Shown here piece by piece: positions 17,797-26,575 of a DNA stretch of 64,000 nt. The DNA lies in the NCBI RefSeq assembly GCF_002891535.1, contig NZ_PDZR01000007.1, forward strand, positions 100,684 to 164,683, read 5' to 3'. Position 1 is the stretch's first letter; each line of letters starts with the position of its first letter. Both the position numbers and the translations under genes were made by a program. The notes under the pieces are model-generated. The model saw only the letters and a list, made by a program, of their open reading frames with translations, did no database searches and was not told the origin of the DNA. The stretch comes from Methylocella silvestris. GTDB taxonomy: Bacteria > Pseudomonadota > Alphaproteobacteria > Rhizobiales > Beijerinckiaceae.

Positions 17797-19268
17797 ACGA
17801 GCCCTCGCGCGCTCTGTTCGGCCGCGGCCGGAGGCCGCGCCGTCGTTTCGGATGCGAGCCTGCCGAACAAGGAGTTCGGGCCTGTCGCCACAATCTCGAC
17901 TGCGACGCTCTCGCCAATCAATTGATCGCCGCCCTCTAGCTGGACGGCTTGAAGATAGGGGGATTTGCCGGCGATCTGACCGGAATGGCGCCCCCGCCTT
18001 TCGATCAGCACCTCGACCGTGCGCCCGACCATGGCGCGGTTGAAGGCCTGCCGCTGGCTCTCGATCAGCGCCTGCAGCCGCGCCAGCCGCTCTGATTTCA
18101 CATCCTCGGCGATCTGATCGGTCCGCTCGGCGCCCGGCGTGCCGGGACGGGGCGAATATTTGAAAGAAAAGGCGCTGGCGAAGCCGACGCTTTCAATCAG
18201 GCGCAGCGTCGCCTCGAAATCCGCGTCCGTCTCGCCTGGAAAACCGACGATGAAATCGGAGGAGAGCGCGATATCAGGTCGAGCCGCCCGGATGCGCCGG
18301 CAGAGCGCGATATAGCCGGCGCTCGTATGCCTCCGGTTCATCGCAGCAAGCACGGCGTCTGATCCCGATTGCACAGGAAGATGCAGAAAGGGCATCAGTT
18401 TCGGCTGGGCGCGATGCGCCTCGATCAGCGCCTCGTCCATATCGTTCGGGTGGCTCGTCGTATAACGGATGCGCTTGACGCCGCTTGCGCGCGCAAGCTC
18501 GGCGCAAAGGCCGGCGAGATTCGCCTCGCCGCCGCGTGCGTCCGCGCCGTGATAGGCGTTGACGTTCTGGCCGATCAGGGTCAGTTCGCGAACGCCCGCG
18601 GCCGTGAGCGCAGCCGCCTCTTCGAGAATGGCGGCCACGGGCCGCGAAAATTCCGCGCCACGCGTATAGGGCACGACGCAAAAGGTGCAGAATTTGTCGC
18701 AGCCTTCCTGCACCGTGAGAAAGGCCGAAACGCCGCGCTTGCGCGTCTCGGCCGGCTCGGACTGCGCCAGAAAGCCGAATTTGTCCGCGACCGGAAAATC
18801 CGTATCGACGACATGCTTTTCGCTCTCGGCCCGGTGCAAAAGCTCCGGCAGCCGGTGATAGCTTTGCGGACCGACGACGACGTCGACGGCGCTCTGGCGG
18901 CGATGGATCTCGGCGCCCTCTGCCTGCGCCACGCAGCCTGCGACGACGATCTTCGTTTTGCGCCCTTCGGCCGCGCGAAGCGCCTTCAGCTCGCGCAGGC
19001 GCCCAAGCTCCGAAAAAATCTTCTCCGAGGCGCGTTCGCGGATATGGCAGGTGTTGAGGATGACAAGATCGGCGTCTTCGGCACCTTCGGCCGCGCCATA
19101 ACCTTCGGCGCCGAGCAGATCGACCATCTTCTGCGAATCATAGACGTTCATCTGGCAGCCGAACGACTGCACGAACAGCTTTCGCTCCTGCGGCGGGCTG
19201 CCTTCGGCTGCGGGCGCATCTCGCGCCTCGTCCGGCCGTACCCTCAGATCGCCAATGTCGGACATCAT
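17793..19268 (-). CDS. miaB: tRNA-2-methylthio-N6-dimethylallyladenosine synthase MiaB
   Basis: A 491-aa radical-SAM methylthiotransferase acting on i6A37. The N-terminal UPF0004 domain holds the auxiliary cluster cysteines ([23 protein letters not shown] and CVAQAEG). The radical SAM motif is [16 protein letters not shown], and a TRAM domain follows at about 395-465. The ends add low-complexity extensions. It leads the miaB-phoH-ybeY-corC-lnt run. In many Rhizobiales a fur gene separates it from rimI; here that 119-bp gap has no gene. Confidence 0.97.
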   Translation of the reverse strand: MMSDIGDLRVRPDEARDAPAAEGSPPQERKLFVQSFGCQMNVYDSQKMVDLLGAEGYGAAEGAEDADLVILNTCHIRERASEKIFSELGRLRELKALRAAEGRKTKIVVAGCVAQAEGAEIHRRQSAVDVVVGPQSYHRLPELLHRAESEKHVVDTDFPVADKFGFLAQSEPAETRKRGVSAFLTVQEGCDKFCTFCVVPYTRGAEFSRPVAAILEEAAALTAAGVRELTLIGQNVNAYHGADARGGEANLAGLCAELARASGVKRIRYTTSHPNDMDEALIEAHRAQPKLMPFLHLPVQSGSDAVLAAMNRRHTSAGYIALCRRIRAARPDIALSSDFIVGFPGETDADFEATLRLIESVGFASAFSFKYSPRPGTPGAERTDQIAEDVKSERLARLQALIESQRQAFNRAMVGRTVEVLIERRGRHSGQIAGKSPYLQAVQLEGGDQLIGESVAVEIVATGPNSLFGRLASETTARPPAAAEQSARGLV

Positions 19269-19387
19269 CCCCTGAACTTAAAAGCCTGATCGCGCTTCAT
19301 GCCCGCGCCTCGTTCCCGCGCATTCATGATCTCGCATCTTTACTCTAAAGCGTTGTGACGTTCAGCGAAACAGCGGTGTTTATCAGA

Positions 19388-19879
19388 TTACGGGGCGAGG
19401 TCGAGCCGCATCAGCAAGGCGCTCGCCGGGGTTGAATCCTCTTTGCGGTAATAGGCTTTGCGTTCGCCGACCTCATGAAACCCGTTCGACGCATAGAGCG
19501 CGCGGGCCGGGACGTTGCCGGTTTCGACCTCGAGAAACAGCCGGGCGACGCCGCGCGCGCCGAGGCGGGGCAGATGCGCGGCGATCAGCGTCGCGGCGAC
19601 CCCGGCGCGGCGATGCTCGGGCGCGACCGCGATGGTCAGGATTTCCGCTTCATCCGCTGCGGCGCGCGAGAGGATCATGCCGCAAAGCGCCTCATCGGAG
19701 TCGATCGCGCCGTCGGCGACGACCTCCGCGGCGACGAGCAATTGCTCGAAGTCGGATTCGGTCCAGGGATAGGCGAAGCTTTCGTTGTGGATCGCCGCGC
19801 ATTCGAGGCTGCGCTCCGCGCCGATCGGCCGATAGGCGGGCGGCTTGACAAACATTCGGAAGACCGACTGGCGGGTCAT
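19388..19879 (-). CDS. rimI: Ribosomal-protein-alanine N-acetyltransferase RimI
   Basis: A 163-aa GNAT-fold acetyltransferase; RimI acetylates the N-terminus of S18. The acetyl-CoA loop is in LTIAVAPEHRRAGVAATLIAAH, and the family end motif is FLEVETGNVPARALYASNGF followed by ERKAYY. It overlaps tsaB by 4 bp, a very common arrangement. Confidence 0.92.
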   Translation of the reverse strand: MTRQSVFRMFVKPPAYRPIGAERSLECAAIHNESFAYPWTESDFEQLLVAAEVVADGAIDSDEALCGMILSRAAADEAEILTIAVAPEHRRAGVAATLIAAHLPRLGARGVARLFLEVETGNVPARALYASNGFHEVGERKAYYRKEDSTPASALLMRLDLAP

Positions 19880-20580
19880 GGCGCGGCCTCGGCGAGAACG
19901 CTTCCGCTCTGCGGCCTGGCGTCGGCGGCTTTGAGATAGAGCGGACGCGGCGGCGCAAGATCGGGATCACCGAGCAAGCCGAGCCGCGCAACGAAGATAA
20001 TGTCCGGAACGAAGCTCTCCGCCGTGGCCTCGACCGCGAGGCCCAGCTTTTCCGCCTCGATCGCGACAAGCGCTGCGCCCGATCCAACGAGTTGCGTCGT
20101 CTCGCGCCGCCTCTCCTCCTGCCGCAAAGCCTCGGCCGCCTCGCGCGCGGAGGCGATTCGCGGCGTCACCAGCGCGCGGCCGTCCGATTCGAACGCCGCG
20201 AAGTAGACATTGCCGTGTCTTGCGTCGATCGCGACGGCGACGGGGCCGGGATTTTGATGAATGATGAGGGGCGCGGCGAGGGCGGCGAGCGTTGAGACGC
20301 CGACGACCGGGATCTCGCAGGCGAGCCCGATGGCGCGGGCGGCGGCGAGGCCGACGCGCAATCCGGTGAAGGAGCCGGGGCCGACCGTCACAGCGACGCG
20401 GCCAAGCTCCGAAAACCCGCCCTCGACCTGCGCCATGACGCGGTCGATGAGCGGCAGCAGCGCCTCGGCGTGGCCACGCTCCATCGCAATCGTCTCGCGT
20501 GTTTCGAAATCCAGGTCCTCGTCATCGACCACGCAGGCGGAGACCGCCTGCAACGCCGTATCGATCGCGAGAATCTTCAT
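19876..20580 (-). CDS. tsaB: tRNA threonylcarbamoyladenosine biosynthesis protein TsaB
   Basis: A 234-aa ASKHA-fold protein that scaffolds TsaD in t6A37 synthesis. Signature N-terminus MKILAIDTALQAVSACV, then RGHAEALLPLIDRVM and VTVGPGSFTGLRVGLAAARA. It starts at ATG 20580 and is the first gene of the tsaB-rimI pair. The partner tsaD is not in this window. Confidence 0.95.
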   Translation of the reverse strand: MKILAIDTALQAVSACVVDDEDLDFETRETIAMERGHAEALLPLIDRVMAQVEGGFSELGRVAVTVGPGSFTGLRVGLAAARAIGLACEIPVVGVSTLAALAAPLIIHQNPGPVAVAIDARHGNVYFAAFESDGRALVTPRIASAREAAEALRQEERRRETTQLVGSGAALVAIEAEKLGLAVEATAESFVPDIIFVARLGLLGDPDLAPPRPLYLKAADARPQSGSVLAEAAP

Positions 20581-20619
20581 CGCCGCCTGCCCTTCCGGGA
20601 AGGACGCGGCGTATTTTCG

Positions 20620-21183
20620 TCAGATGGATTCGACCGACTGCACATCCGGCACATAATGCTTGAGAAGATTCTGTATGCCATGCTTCAGCGTGGCCGTGGA
20701 AGACGGGCAGCCGGAGCAGGACCCTTTCATCGCCAGATAGACGATGCCGTCGCGGTAGCCGCGGAATTTGATGTCGCCGCCATCATTGGCGACCGCGGGG
20801 CGAACATGGGTTTCTATCAGCTGCTTGATCGCGGTGACGGTTTCCGCGTCGCTTTCTTCGAAAAATTCCGGCTCGCCGGCGTCGGGCGAAACATGCGCAT
20901 GCTCATTGAGAAGCGGGTCGCCGGACAGGAAATGTTCCATGATCGCGCCGAGCACCGTCGGCTTCAGCTCCTGCCAATCCTCGTTGGCGTTGGTGACGGT
21001 GATGAAGTCGGAGCCGAAGAAAACGCCTTTGACGCCCTCGAGCTCAAACAGCGCCTCGGCCAGCGGCGATTGACGCGCGTCCTGAGGCTCCTTGATATCG
21101 AGCGTGCCGGCGCTCATCACGGGGCGGCCGGGCAGAAATTTCAGCGTCTTCGGGTTCGGGGTCGTCTCAGTTTCGATGAACAT
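20620..21183 (-). CDS. NifU/Nfu-type Fe-S cluster carrier
   Basis: A 187-aa protein. The N-terminal Nfu_N domain begins MFIETETTPNPKTLKFLPG, and the C-terminal NifU domain (about 105-180) has the cluster-binding CSGC in MKGSCSGCPSSTATLKHGI. It hands [4Fe-4S] clusters to target enzymes; MiaB and complex I, both encoded here, are Fe-S proteins, though a direct link is only inferred. The start is ATG 21183, behind GGAGAGAG; the longer frame upstream lacks that support. Confidence 0.95.
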   Translation of the reverse strand: MFIETETTPNPKTLKFLPGRPVMSAGTLDIKEPQDARQSPLAEALFELEGVKGVFFGSDFITVTNANEDWQELKPTVLGAIMEHFLSGDPLLNEHAHVSPDAGEPEFFEESDAETVTAIKQLIETHVRPAVANDGGDIKFRGYRDGIVYLAMKGSCSGCPSSTATLKHGIQNLLKHYVPDVQSVESI

Positions 21184-21336
21184 GGCTCTCTCCAGAACGT
21201 CCGGTTCAAGGCCGGAGCTCCCTGCGGCCGCGCGACGCGTCAAAGCGCGCGCAAGCTCGCCTCAATAAATAAGCATGTGGATAAAAGAAAGCGAGCCTGA
21301 TCTCGCGCGGCTTCGAGCGGGGAGACGCTGAGCCCG

Positions 21337-21693
21337 CTAGCGCGCGATCGTTGCGGCGGAGGCGCCTTCGTTGAGGCGCAACCGTCCGGTCGTGGCGCGC
21401 GCGGCGCCGTCGCCGGCGTTGACGCGAACCGGACCGCCGCTATTGGCCCAGCCATTGTCCGGCGAATCGCAGCGCGGCCCAAAGCCGACCCGCACATGGC
21501 CGCCGACCCAGATGCAGGTCGAGCTATTGGCGACCGCGGAAAAGCCCGGACCATATTCAGCCTCGCACCGCGCCTGCGCCACGCGCTCGGCCTTGCCGGA
21601 GGGAAGACCCTGGGCCTGCGCGGCGGCGCCAAGAGCAATCACGCCGCAGCCGACGCTGGAAGCCAGCAGGAGGCCATTTTTCAGCAAAATCAT
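21337..21693 (-). CDS. Small exported protein resembling the N-terminus of alphaproteobacterial porins
   Basis: A 118-aa protein with a signal peptide (residues 1-27, ending AAAQAQ). The segment CEAEYGPGFSAVANSSTCIW followed by VGGHVR mirrors the N-terminal signature of the porin_2 family (C-x-YG-x-GF ... TC-x-x-GG-x-VR). Porins of that family run to several hundred residues, so this is either a decayed porin start or an independent small secreted protein. The last 50 residues are Gly/Ala/Arg-rich with no recognised fold. Confidence 0.6.
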   Translation of the reverse strand: MILLKNGLLLASSVGCGVIALGAAAQAQGLPSGKAERVAQARCEAEYGPGFSAVANSSTCIWVGGHVRVGFGPRCDSPDNGWANSGGPVRVNAGDGAARATTGRLRLNEGASAATIAR

Positions 21694-21768
21694 ATCGATT
21701 CCAAAAGCCTTGGTTTGCCACTGAGTCGGCTTTTATGTGTCTTTATAATGGGGCGATTTGATGATCCC

Positions 21769-22530
21769 TTAACGTTGGCTTGGCCAATCGCCTATGCTCG
21801 CCTGCACCAGCGCGAGGGCGGCGACCGCCGCCGTGTCGGCGCGCAGCACGCGCGGGCCGAGCGACAGACGGACCGTGCGTGGGACGGCGAGCAGCGCTTT
21901 TCGCTCGTCTTCATCAAAGCCGCCTTCGGGGCCGATCAGCACGGCAAGGCCGCCGCCACGGTTTGATTCGCGCGCCGCCCGCAACGCCGCGAGCGCGTCT
22001 TGTTCCGGCGCATCCTCATCGCAAAACACCAGCAGCCGGTCGCCGCTCCATTGTTCCAGCGCGGCGCCGAGGCGGATCGGCGCAAAAACCTCGGCGACGG
22101 ACAGGACGCCGCATTGCTCCGCCGCCTCAATGGCATTGGCTCTCATCCGGTCGAGATTGATCCGCTCGGCTTGGGTGCGCCTTGTCAGCACCGGGCGCAG
22201 CTGTCCGGCCCCCATTTCGACAGCTTTCTGCACCATATAGTCGAGCCGGGCATGTTTCAGCGGCGCGAACATATAATGCAGATCGAAGGGCGGCGGCTGA
22301 GGGCGTAGCTGATCATGGGCGGCAAGGATGGTCGACCGGCGGCCTTCCGTCTCGATTTTGGCGCGCCATTCGCCGTCGCGGCCGTTGAACGTGAGGATGT
22401 CCGCGCCATCCTTGAGGCGAAGCGCGTTGCGCAAGTAATTGACCTGCGAGGCGCCTAGAGAAACGCGGGCCTGCGGCGCGAGCGGCGCGTCGACGTAAAG
22501 CCGCGGGGAAGCAAAATCATAGCGCGCCAT
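21769..22530 (-). CDS. rsmE: 16S rRNA (uracil-1498-N3)-methyltransferase RsmE
   Basis: A 253-aa SPOUT methyltransferase. The PUA-like N-terminus is at 1-70 (SQVNYLRNALRLKDGADILT), then HYMFAPLKHARLDYMVQKAV, and the knot motif VLIGPEGGFDEDE with LGPRVLRADTAAVAALALVQ. The start is placed at ATG 22530 (MARYDFASPRLYVDAPL), where family homology should begin; the frame reaches back to 22566. Confidence 0.95.
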   Translation of the reverse strand: MARYDFASPRLYVDAPLAPQARVSLGASQVNYLRNALRLKDGADILTFNGRDGEWRAKIETEGRRSTILAAHDQLRPQPPPFDLHYMFAPLKHARLDYMVQKAVEMGAGQLRPVLTRRTQAERINLDRMRANAIEAAEQCGVLSVAEVFAPIRLGAALEQWSGDRLLVFCDEDAPEQDALAALRAARESNRGGGLAVLIGPEGGFDEDERKALLAVPRTVRLSLGPRVLRADTAAVAALALVQASIGDWPSQR

Positions 22531-22768
22531 CACGAAATCCGGGTCAAGACATAAGGATCTGTACAATCGGCGGCGCGCGCGCCAAAATTCGGGGCTTGCT
22601 TGCTAGGACGCGCCGGTCTTTGCTATGGACATTGCAGTCGAAGCGCGAAGGCCGCGCGGCTCAAAAGGCGGCGGCGTGCCGCCCGTGAACAAGCGCCGCC
22701 TTTTCGAACTCATGCGCCGACCCGCGCGCCAAACCTTGCGCCAGGGCAGAATCAGAAGGCTCAAAACC

Positions 22769-23218
22769 ATGCTTGCGCCTAGCCTCCTCCGTCCCGTCCG
22801 TAAAGCGACGGCGTTTCTTGTCCTCTCGATCGGCCTTGCCGGGGGCGGAGCCGCGTGGGCTGGCGACTGCAACCAGGACATTGCCACGCTGACGCAGAAA
22901 CGCCAGGGCATCATCGACCAGTTGAACAGCCTCGCCAAGGGATCGAAGACCCATCAGCTCGATCCGGCTTCTTCCTGCCCAAAGCTTAAGGCGCTGGCCG
23001 GCGCCGAGCGTCAACTCGTCGATTATTTCACCAAGAACAAGGAATGGTGCAACGTTCCTGACACGGCGATCGAGAACATCACCGCCAGCTCGCAGAAGAC
23101 CGGCGCCGTCGCGACCCAGGCCTGCAAAATCGCCGAACAGATGAAGAAGGCGCAGGAGCAGCAGGCGACCGGAGGCGGATTGCCGCAGGGTCAGAAACTG
23201 CCAACCGGCCCGCTTTGA
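22769..23218 (+). CDS. Exported protein of unknown function with conserved-looking cysteines
   Basis: A 149-aa product with a signal peptide (residues about 1-31, ending GGAAWAG). The mature protein is helical and polar and has four Cys (in GDCNQD, SSCPK, EWCNV and QACKIAE), which could form two disulfides in the periplasm. The C-terminus is Gln/Gly-rich. The start is ATG 22769, behind AGAAGG; the frame extends to 22625. The stop overlaps the ubiA start (GACC/ATGACC region), so the two are probably co-expressed. No family is recognised. Confidence 0.7.
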   Translation: MLAPSLLRPVRKATAFLVLSIGLAGGGAAWAGDCNQDIATLTQKRQGIIDQLNSLAKGSKTHQLDPASSCPKLKALAGAERQLVDYFTKNKEWCNVPDTAIENITASSQKTGAVATQACKIAEQMKKAQEQQATGGGLPQGQKLPTGPL

Positions 23219-24204
23219 CCAAACCCGCGCCGGCAGGGCCGGGCGGAGAGCCTGTTGACGGCGTGACGCATCTACCCGACGCCGTCAGGAACTCGCTCAT
23301 CGCGCGGCTCGCGCCAAAATCCTTTGCGCCCTTCCTTCAGCTCGCGCGCATCGACCGGCCGATCGGCTGGTGGCTGCTGCTGCTGCCATGCTGGCAATCG
23401 AGCGCGCTCGCGAGCGCGCATCAGGGCGCGGCCCCGCGTCTTGGCGATCTGGCCCTGTTTCTGATCGGCGCGATTGCGATGCGCGGCGCGGGCTCGACCT
23501 ATAATGACATCGTCGACCGCGACATTGACGCCAAGGTCGAACGCACGCGTTTGCGCCCGATTCCGGCCGGGCGCGTCAGCGTCGCCGCCGCCGCCGCCTT
23601 TCTTGCCGCGCAATGCTTTGTCGGCCTCGTCGTGCTGCTAAGCCTCAACCGTTTCGCCATTGCGCTCGGCTTTGCCTCGCTGGGCTTCGTCGCGATCTAC
23701 CCTTTCATGAAGCGCGTCACCTCCTGGCCGCAGGCGGTGCTTGGCGCGGCCTTCGCCTGGGGCGCCCTGATGGGCTGGGCGGCGGCGGAAGGATCGCTCG
23801 GCCTCGCGCCCGTGCTGCTCTATTGCGGCGCGATCGCCTGGACGATCGGCTATGACACAATTTACGCGCTGCAGGACGTCAAGGACGACGCGATCATCGG
23901 CATAGGCTCGACGGCGCGGTTCTTCGGCGCGCATGTCGGCGCGGGCGTCGCCTGTTTCTACGCTGCCGCGGCATTCTTCGCGGGCGCGGCATTCTTCGCG
24001 GCCGGCGTCGGCGGGCTGGCTCTCGTCGGGCTTGCCGCTTACGCGCTGCATCTTTTCTGGCAGGTTGCGCGTCTTTACGCCGGAGGGGGGCCGCGTCTCG
24101 ACGGCGCCGAGGCGCTGCGCCTGTTCCGCTCAAACCGCGAGGCGGGCCTCATTCTGTTCGCCGGTCTCATCGCCGAATCGCTGCGGCTCGCGCTGGCCGG
24201 GTAG
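23215..24204 (+). CDS. ubiA: 4-hydroxybenzoate polyprenyltransferase UbiA
   Basis: A 329-aa integral membrane prenyltransferase of ubiquinone synthesis, with about eight helices. The two Asp-rich metal-diphosphate motifs are GSTYNDIVDRDIDAKVERTR and DTIYALQDVKDDAIIGIGST. Ubiquinone is the electron acceptor of the complex I encoded downstream at 37-52 kb. A near-perfect duplication of GCGGCATTCTTCGCG inside helix 7 gives the repeated AAFFAGAAFFA. The first 35 residues are a variable leader; the start overlaps the previous gene. Confidence 0.94.
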   Translation: MTKPAPAGPGGEPVDGVTHLPDAVRNSLIARLAPKSFAPFLQLARIDRPIGWWLLLLPCWQSSALASAHQGAAPRLGDLALFLIGAIAMRGAGSTYNDIVDRDIDAKVERTRLRPIPAGRVSVAAAAAFLAAQCFVGLVVLLSLNRFAIALGFASLGFVAIYPFMKRVTSWPQAVLGAAFAWGALMGWAAAEGSLGLAPVLLYCGAIAWTIGYDTIYALQDVKDDAIIGIGSTARFFGAHVGAGVACFYAAAAFFAGAAFFAAGVGGLALVGLAAYALHLFWQVARLYAGGGPRLDGAEALRLFRSNREAGLILFAGLIAESLRLALAG

Positions 24205-24236
24205 CTGTTCACGACGGGGCTGACCGGCGGCGCGCC

Positions 24237-25055
24237 CTAGAAAAAATTTTCGAGAGAGATGGGTTCGAAGCCGGCGCGCTCCATCTCGATGACGAAGGCG
24301 ACGCTGCGGGCAATCAGCCGGTCGCGCGTTGTGATGCCGAGCAGTTCCGCCTTGGGCGAAGAGACGATCTCGGCGATGTCCGCGCCCTTCATGACGGAGG
24401 CCCCGTCGCGGGCAAGGCCGCGCACCCGTCCGGCGCAGGGCGCGACAATCTCGGTCGAGCCGATCGCGCCGACAATGTCGCCCTTGGCCAGCTTGTCGCC
24501 GAACTGCTTCACCCCATGGAACAGGCCATGATGAGGAGCCGTGATCATGCGTCCATCGGCGAAGCGCCGTTCGTCGACGCCATCCTGGCGGCTCAGCGGA
24601 CCCTGCCGGATGACGCCGCCTGGATCGCGCGCGCCGATGTCGATCAAGACGTCGCAATTGGCGCCAGCGACATAGCCGTAGCCAAGCCCGATGGTGACGG
24701 CGGCAAGATGGCGCAGCCGCTCGGGGCCGCTCGAATCGGCGCGGGCGTCGACGATGATATCCCAGGGCCAGCGGGTCGTGACCTCCTCGAAGGGATGCCA
24801 GAGCACCGGGATCGACGCGCCGCTTTTCAGGGAGGAGAGGAAATCCTTGGTCTTGTCGGCGCGGCGCGCCTCGACGCCTTCGAAAGCGCAGGATCCGTCC
24901 GTCCAGGCGTCGACAAATGACATGCGGCGGCGGATCGTGCGCGGCGGGACAGGCTGGTGGATGGCGACGGCATGGCCGGCAAGGTGCAGCTTGCGCGCGA
25001 CAGCCGAGGCAAGCTCGTCCATGCCGAGCACAAGAACAGAGGTATCTTCGCTCAT
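24237..25055 (-). CDS. EF2563/YqeB-family protein (selenium-dependent molybdenum hydroxylase family)
   Basis: A 272-aa protein. The N-terminus VLVLGMDELASAVARKLHLA replaces the GGGDLASG-type dinucleotide-binding start of the EF2563 family. Other family segments are present: IPVLWHP, IIVDARADS, TIGLGYGYVAGANCDVLID, and a biotinyl/lipoyl-like C-terminal part with GLFHGVKQFGDKLAKGDIVG and VRGLARDGASVMKGADIAEI. The family was named from selenium-dependent molybdenum hydroxylase clusters, but no xdh, selD or molybdopterin gene is nearby. The start ATG 25055 is preferred to the frame limit at 25133. Confidence 0.75.
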   Translation of the reverse strand: MSEDTSVLVLGMDELASAVARKLHLAGHAVAIHQPVPPRTIRRRMSFVDAWTDGSCAFEGVEARRADKTKDFLSSLKSGASIPVLWHPFEEVTTRWPWDIIVDARADSSGPERLRHLAAVTIGLGYGYVAGANCDVLIDIGARDPGGVIRQGPLSRQDGVDERRFADGRMITAPHHGLFHGVKQFGDKLAKGDIVGAIGSTEIVAPCAGRVRGLARDGASVMKGADIAEIVSSPKAELLGITTRDRLIARSVAFVIEMERAGFEPISLENFF

Positions 25056-25136
25056 CGCGCCAGTCTCAAAGACATTCTTATGAAGTCTGTCAGTTTGATG
25101 AAACAAACGCAAGGAGATGATCTCGCCTGGCACGCG

Positions 25137-26552
25137 TCACGCTGGCGCGGGGACCTTGCGCGCGGCGACCCAGGCCTCGAAGTCGCGCAGAGCGCGCGCG
25201 CTCAGCGCCGCCTTCCTGGCCGCCGCCTTTTCCGGCCCGCGCAGACGCTTGCCCTGCGGCTTTTCAAGGGGCTCCGTCAGCGGCGGAAACAGACCGAAAT
25301 TGACGTTCATCGGCTGAAACGAGGAAGGGCCGGCGTCAATCGTCTCGATATGCCCCGCGGTGATGTGATTGATCAGCGCGCCGAGCGCGGTCGTCGCCGG
25401 GGGCGGCAAAAACGCCTCGCCGCTGCGGTCAGCCGCCGCCATCCGCCCGACGATGAGGCCGATCGCAGCGCTTTCGACATAGCCCTCGCAGCCGGTGATC
25501 TGGCCGGCGAAACGCAGCCTCGGCTGCGCCCGCAGGCGGAACGCTCCGTCGAGAATTTTGGGCGAATTCAGAAAGGTGTTGCGGTGCAGACCGCCGAGCC
25601 GCGCGAATTCGGCGCGCTGAAGCCCCGGAATGGCGCGAAACACCTCGATCTGCGCGCCATGCTTCAACTTGGTCTGGAAACCCACCATATTATATAGCGT
25701 GCCGAGCGCATTATCCTGCCGCAGCTGGACTACGGCATAGGCCTTGACGTCGGGGTCGTGCGGATTGGTGAGCCCGAACGGCTTCATCGGCCCGTGTCGT
25801 AGGGTCTCGGCGCCGCGCTCCGCCATGACCTCTATTGGCAGGCAGCCGTCGAAATAGGGCGTGTCCTCGAAGGTCTTGAATTCGATCTTTTCCGCTTTGT
25901 TGAGGGCGTCGACAAAGGCGTAATATTGTTCTTTGTTCAGCGGGCAGTTGATGTAGTCGGCGCCGGAGCCGCCCGGCCCCGCCTTGTCGTAACGCGACTG
26001 CATCCAGGCCTTGCTCATATCGACCGATTCGCGGTGAACCACCGGCGCGATGGCGTCGTAGAAGGCAAGGTCGCGCTCTCCCGTCAGCGCGCCGATCGCG
26101 GCGCCGAGCGCCTGGCTGGTGAGGGGACCTGTGGCGATAATCACATTGTCCCAGTCGGCCGGCGGGAGCCCGGCGATCTCCTCGCAGACCACCTCGATCA
26201 GCGGGCAGGCGCGGATCTGTTCGGTGATCGTCCGCGAAAACCCGTCGCGATCCACGGCGAGCGCGCCGCCGGCGGGAAGCTTATGGCGGTCGGCTGCGTT
26301 CAGGATCAGCGAATCGAGGCCGCGCATCTCCCGGTGCAGCATGCCGATGGCGCTTGTTTGCGGATCGTCGGCGCGGAACGAATTCGAGCAGACGAGCTCG
26401 GCGAAATCGCCGGTGCGATGCGCCGGCGTCTGCCGCACGGGGCGCATTTCATGCAGCACGACGGGCGTGTTCGCGCGCGCGATCTGCCAGGCCGCCTCGG
26501 CCCCGGCGAGGCCCGCGCCTATGATGTGAACGGGCTGCGAAGAAATCGGCAT
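25137..26552 (-). CDS. trmFO: Folate/FAD-dependent tRNA uracil-54 methyltransferase TrmFO
   Basis: A 471-aa flavoprotein that makes m5U54 using methylenetetrahydrofolate. The FAD loop is [20 protein letters not shown]; family segments are [27 protein letters not shown] and [15 protein letters not shown], ending in [12 protein letters not shown]. The start is ATG 26552 ([10 protein letters not shown]); the longer frame begins at a TTG overlapping the neighbour. Its stop lies about 80 bp from the EF2563-type gene start. Confidence 0.97.
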   Translation of the reverse strand: MPISSQPVHIIGAGLAGAEAAWQIARANTPVVLHEMRPVRQTPAHRTGDFAELVCSNSFRADDPQTSAIGMLHREMRGLDSLILNAADRHKLPAGGALAVDRDGFSRTITEQIRACPLIEVVCEEIAGLPPADWDNVIIATGPLTSQALGAAIGALTGERDLAFYDAIAPVVHRESVDMSKAWMQSRYDKAGPGGSGADYINCPLNKEQYYAFVDALNKAEKIEFKTFEDTPYFDGCLPIEVMAERGAETLRHGPMKPFGLTNPHDPDVKAYAVVQLRQDNALGTLYNMVGFQTKLKHGAQIEVFRAIPGLQRAEFARLGGLHRNTFLNSPKILDGAFRLRAQPRLRFAGQITGCEGYVESAAIGLIVGRMAAADRSGEAFLPPPATTALGALINHITAGHIETIDAGPSSFQPMNVNFGLFPPLTEPLEKPQGKRLRGPEKAAARKAALSARALRDFEAWVAARKVPAPA

Positions 26553-26575
26553 GGATTGTTCCAAAAGAGAGCGGT

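Noticed and set aside
23965..24005. Short tandem repeat inside ubiA
   Set aside because: Only two copies of a 15-bp unit in a hydrophobic helix; in frame and compatible with normal UbiA structure.
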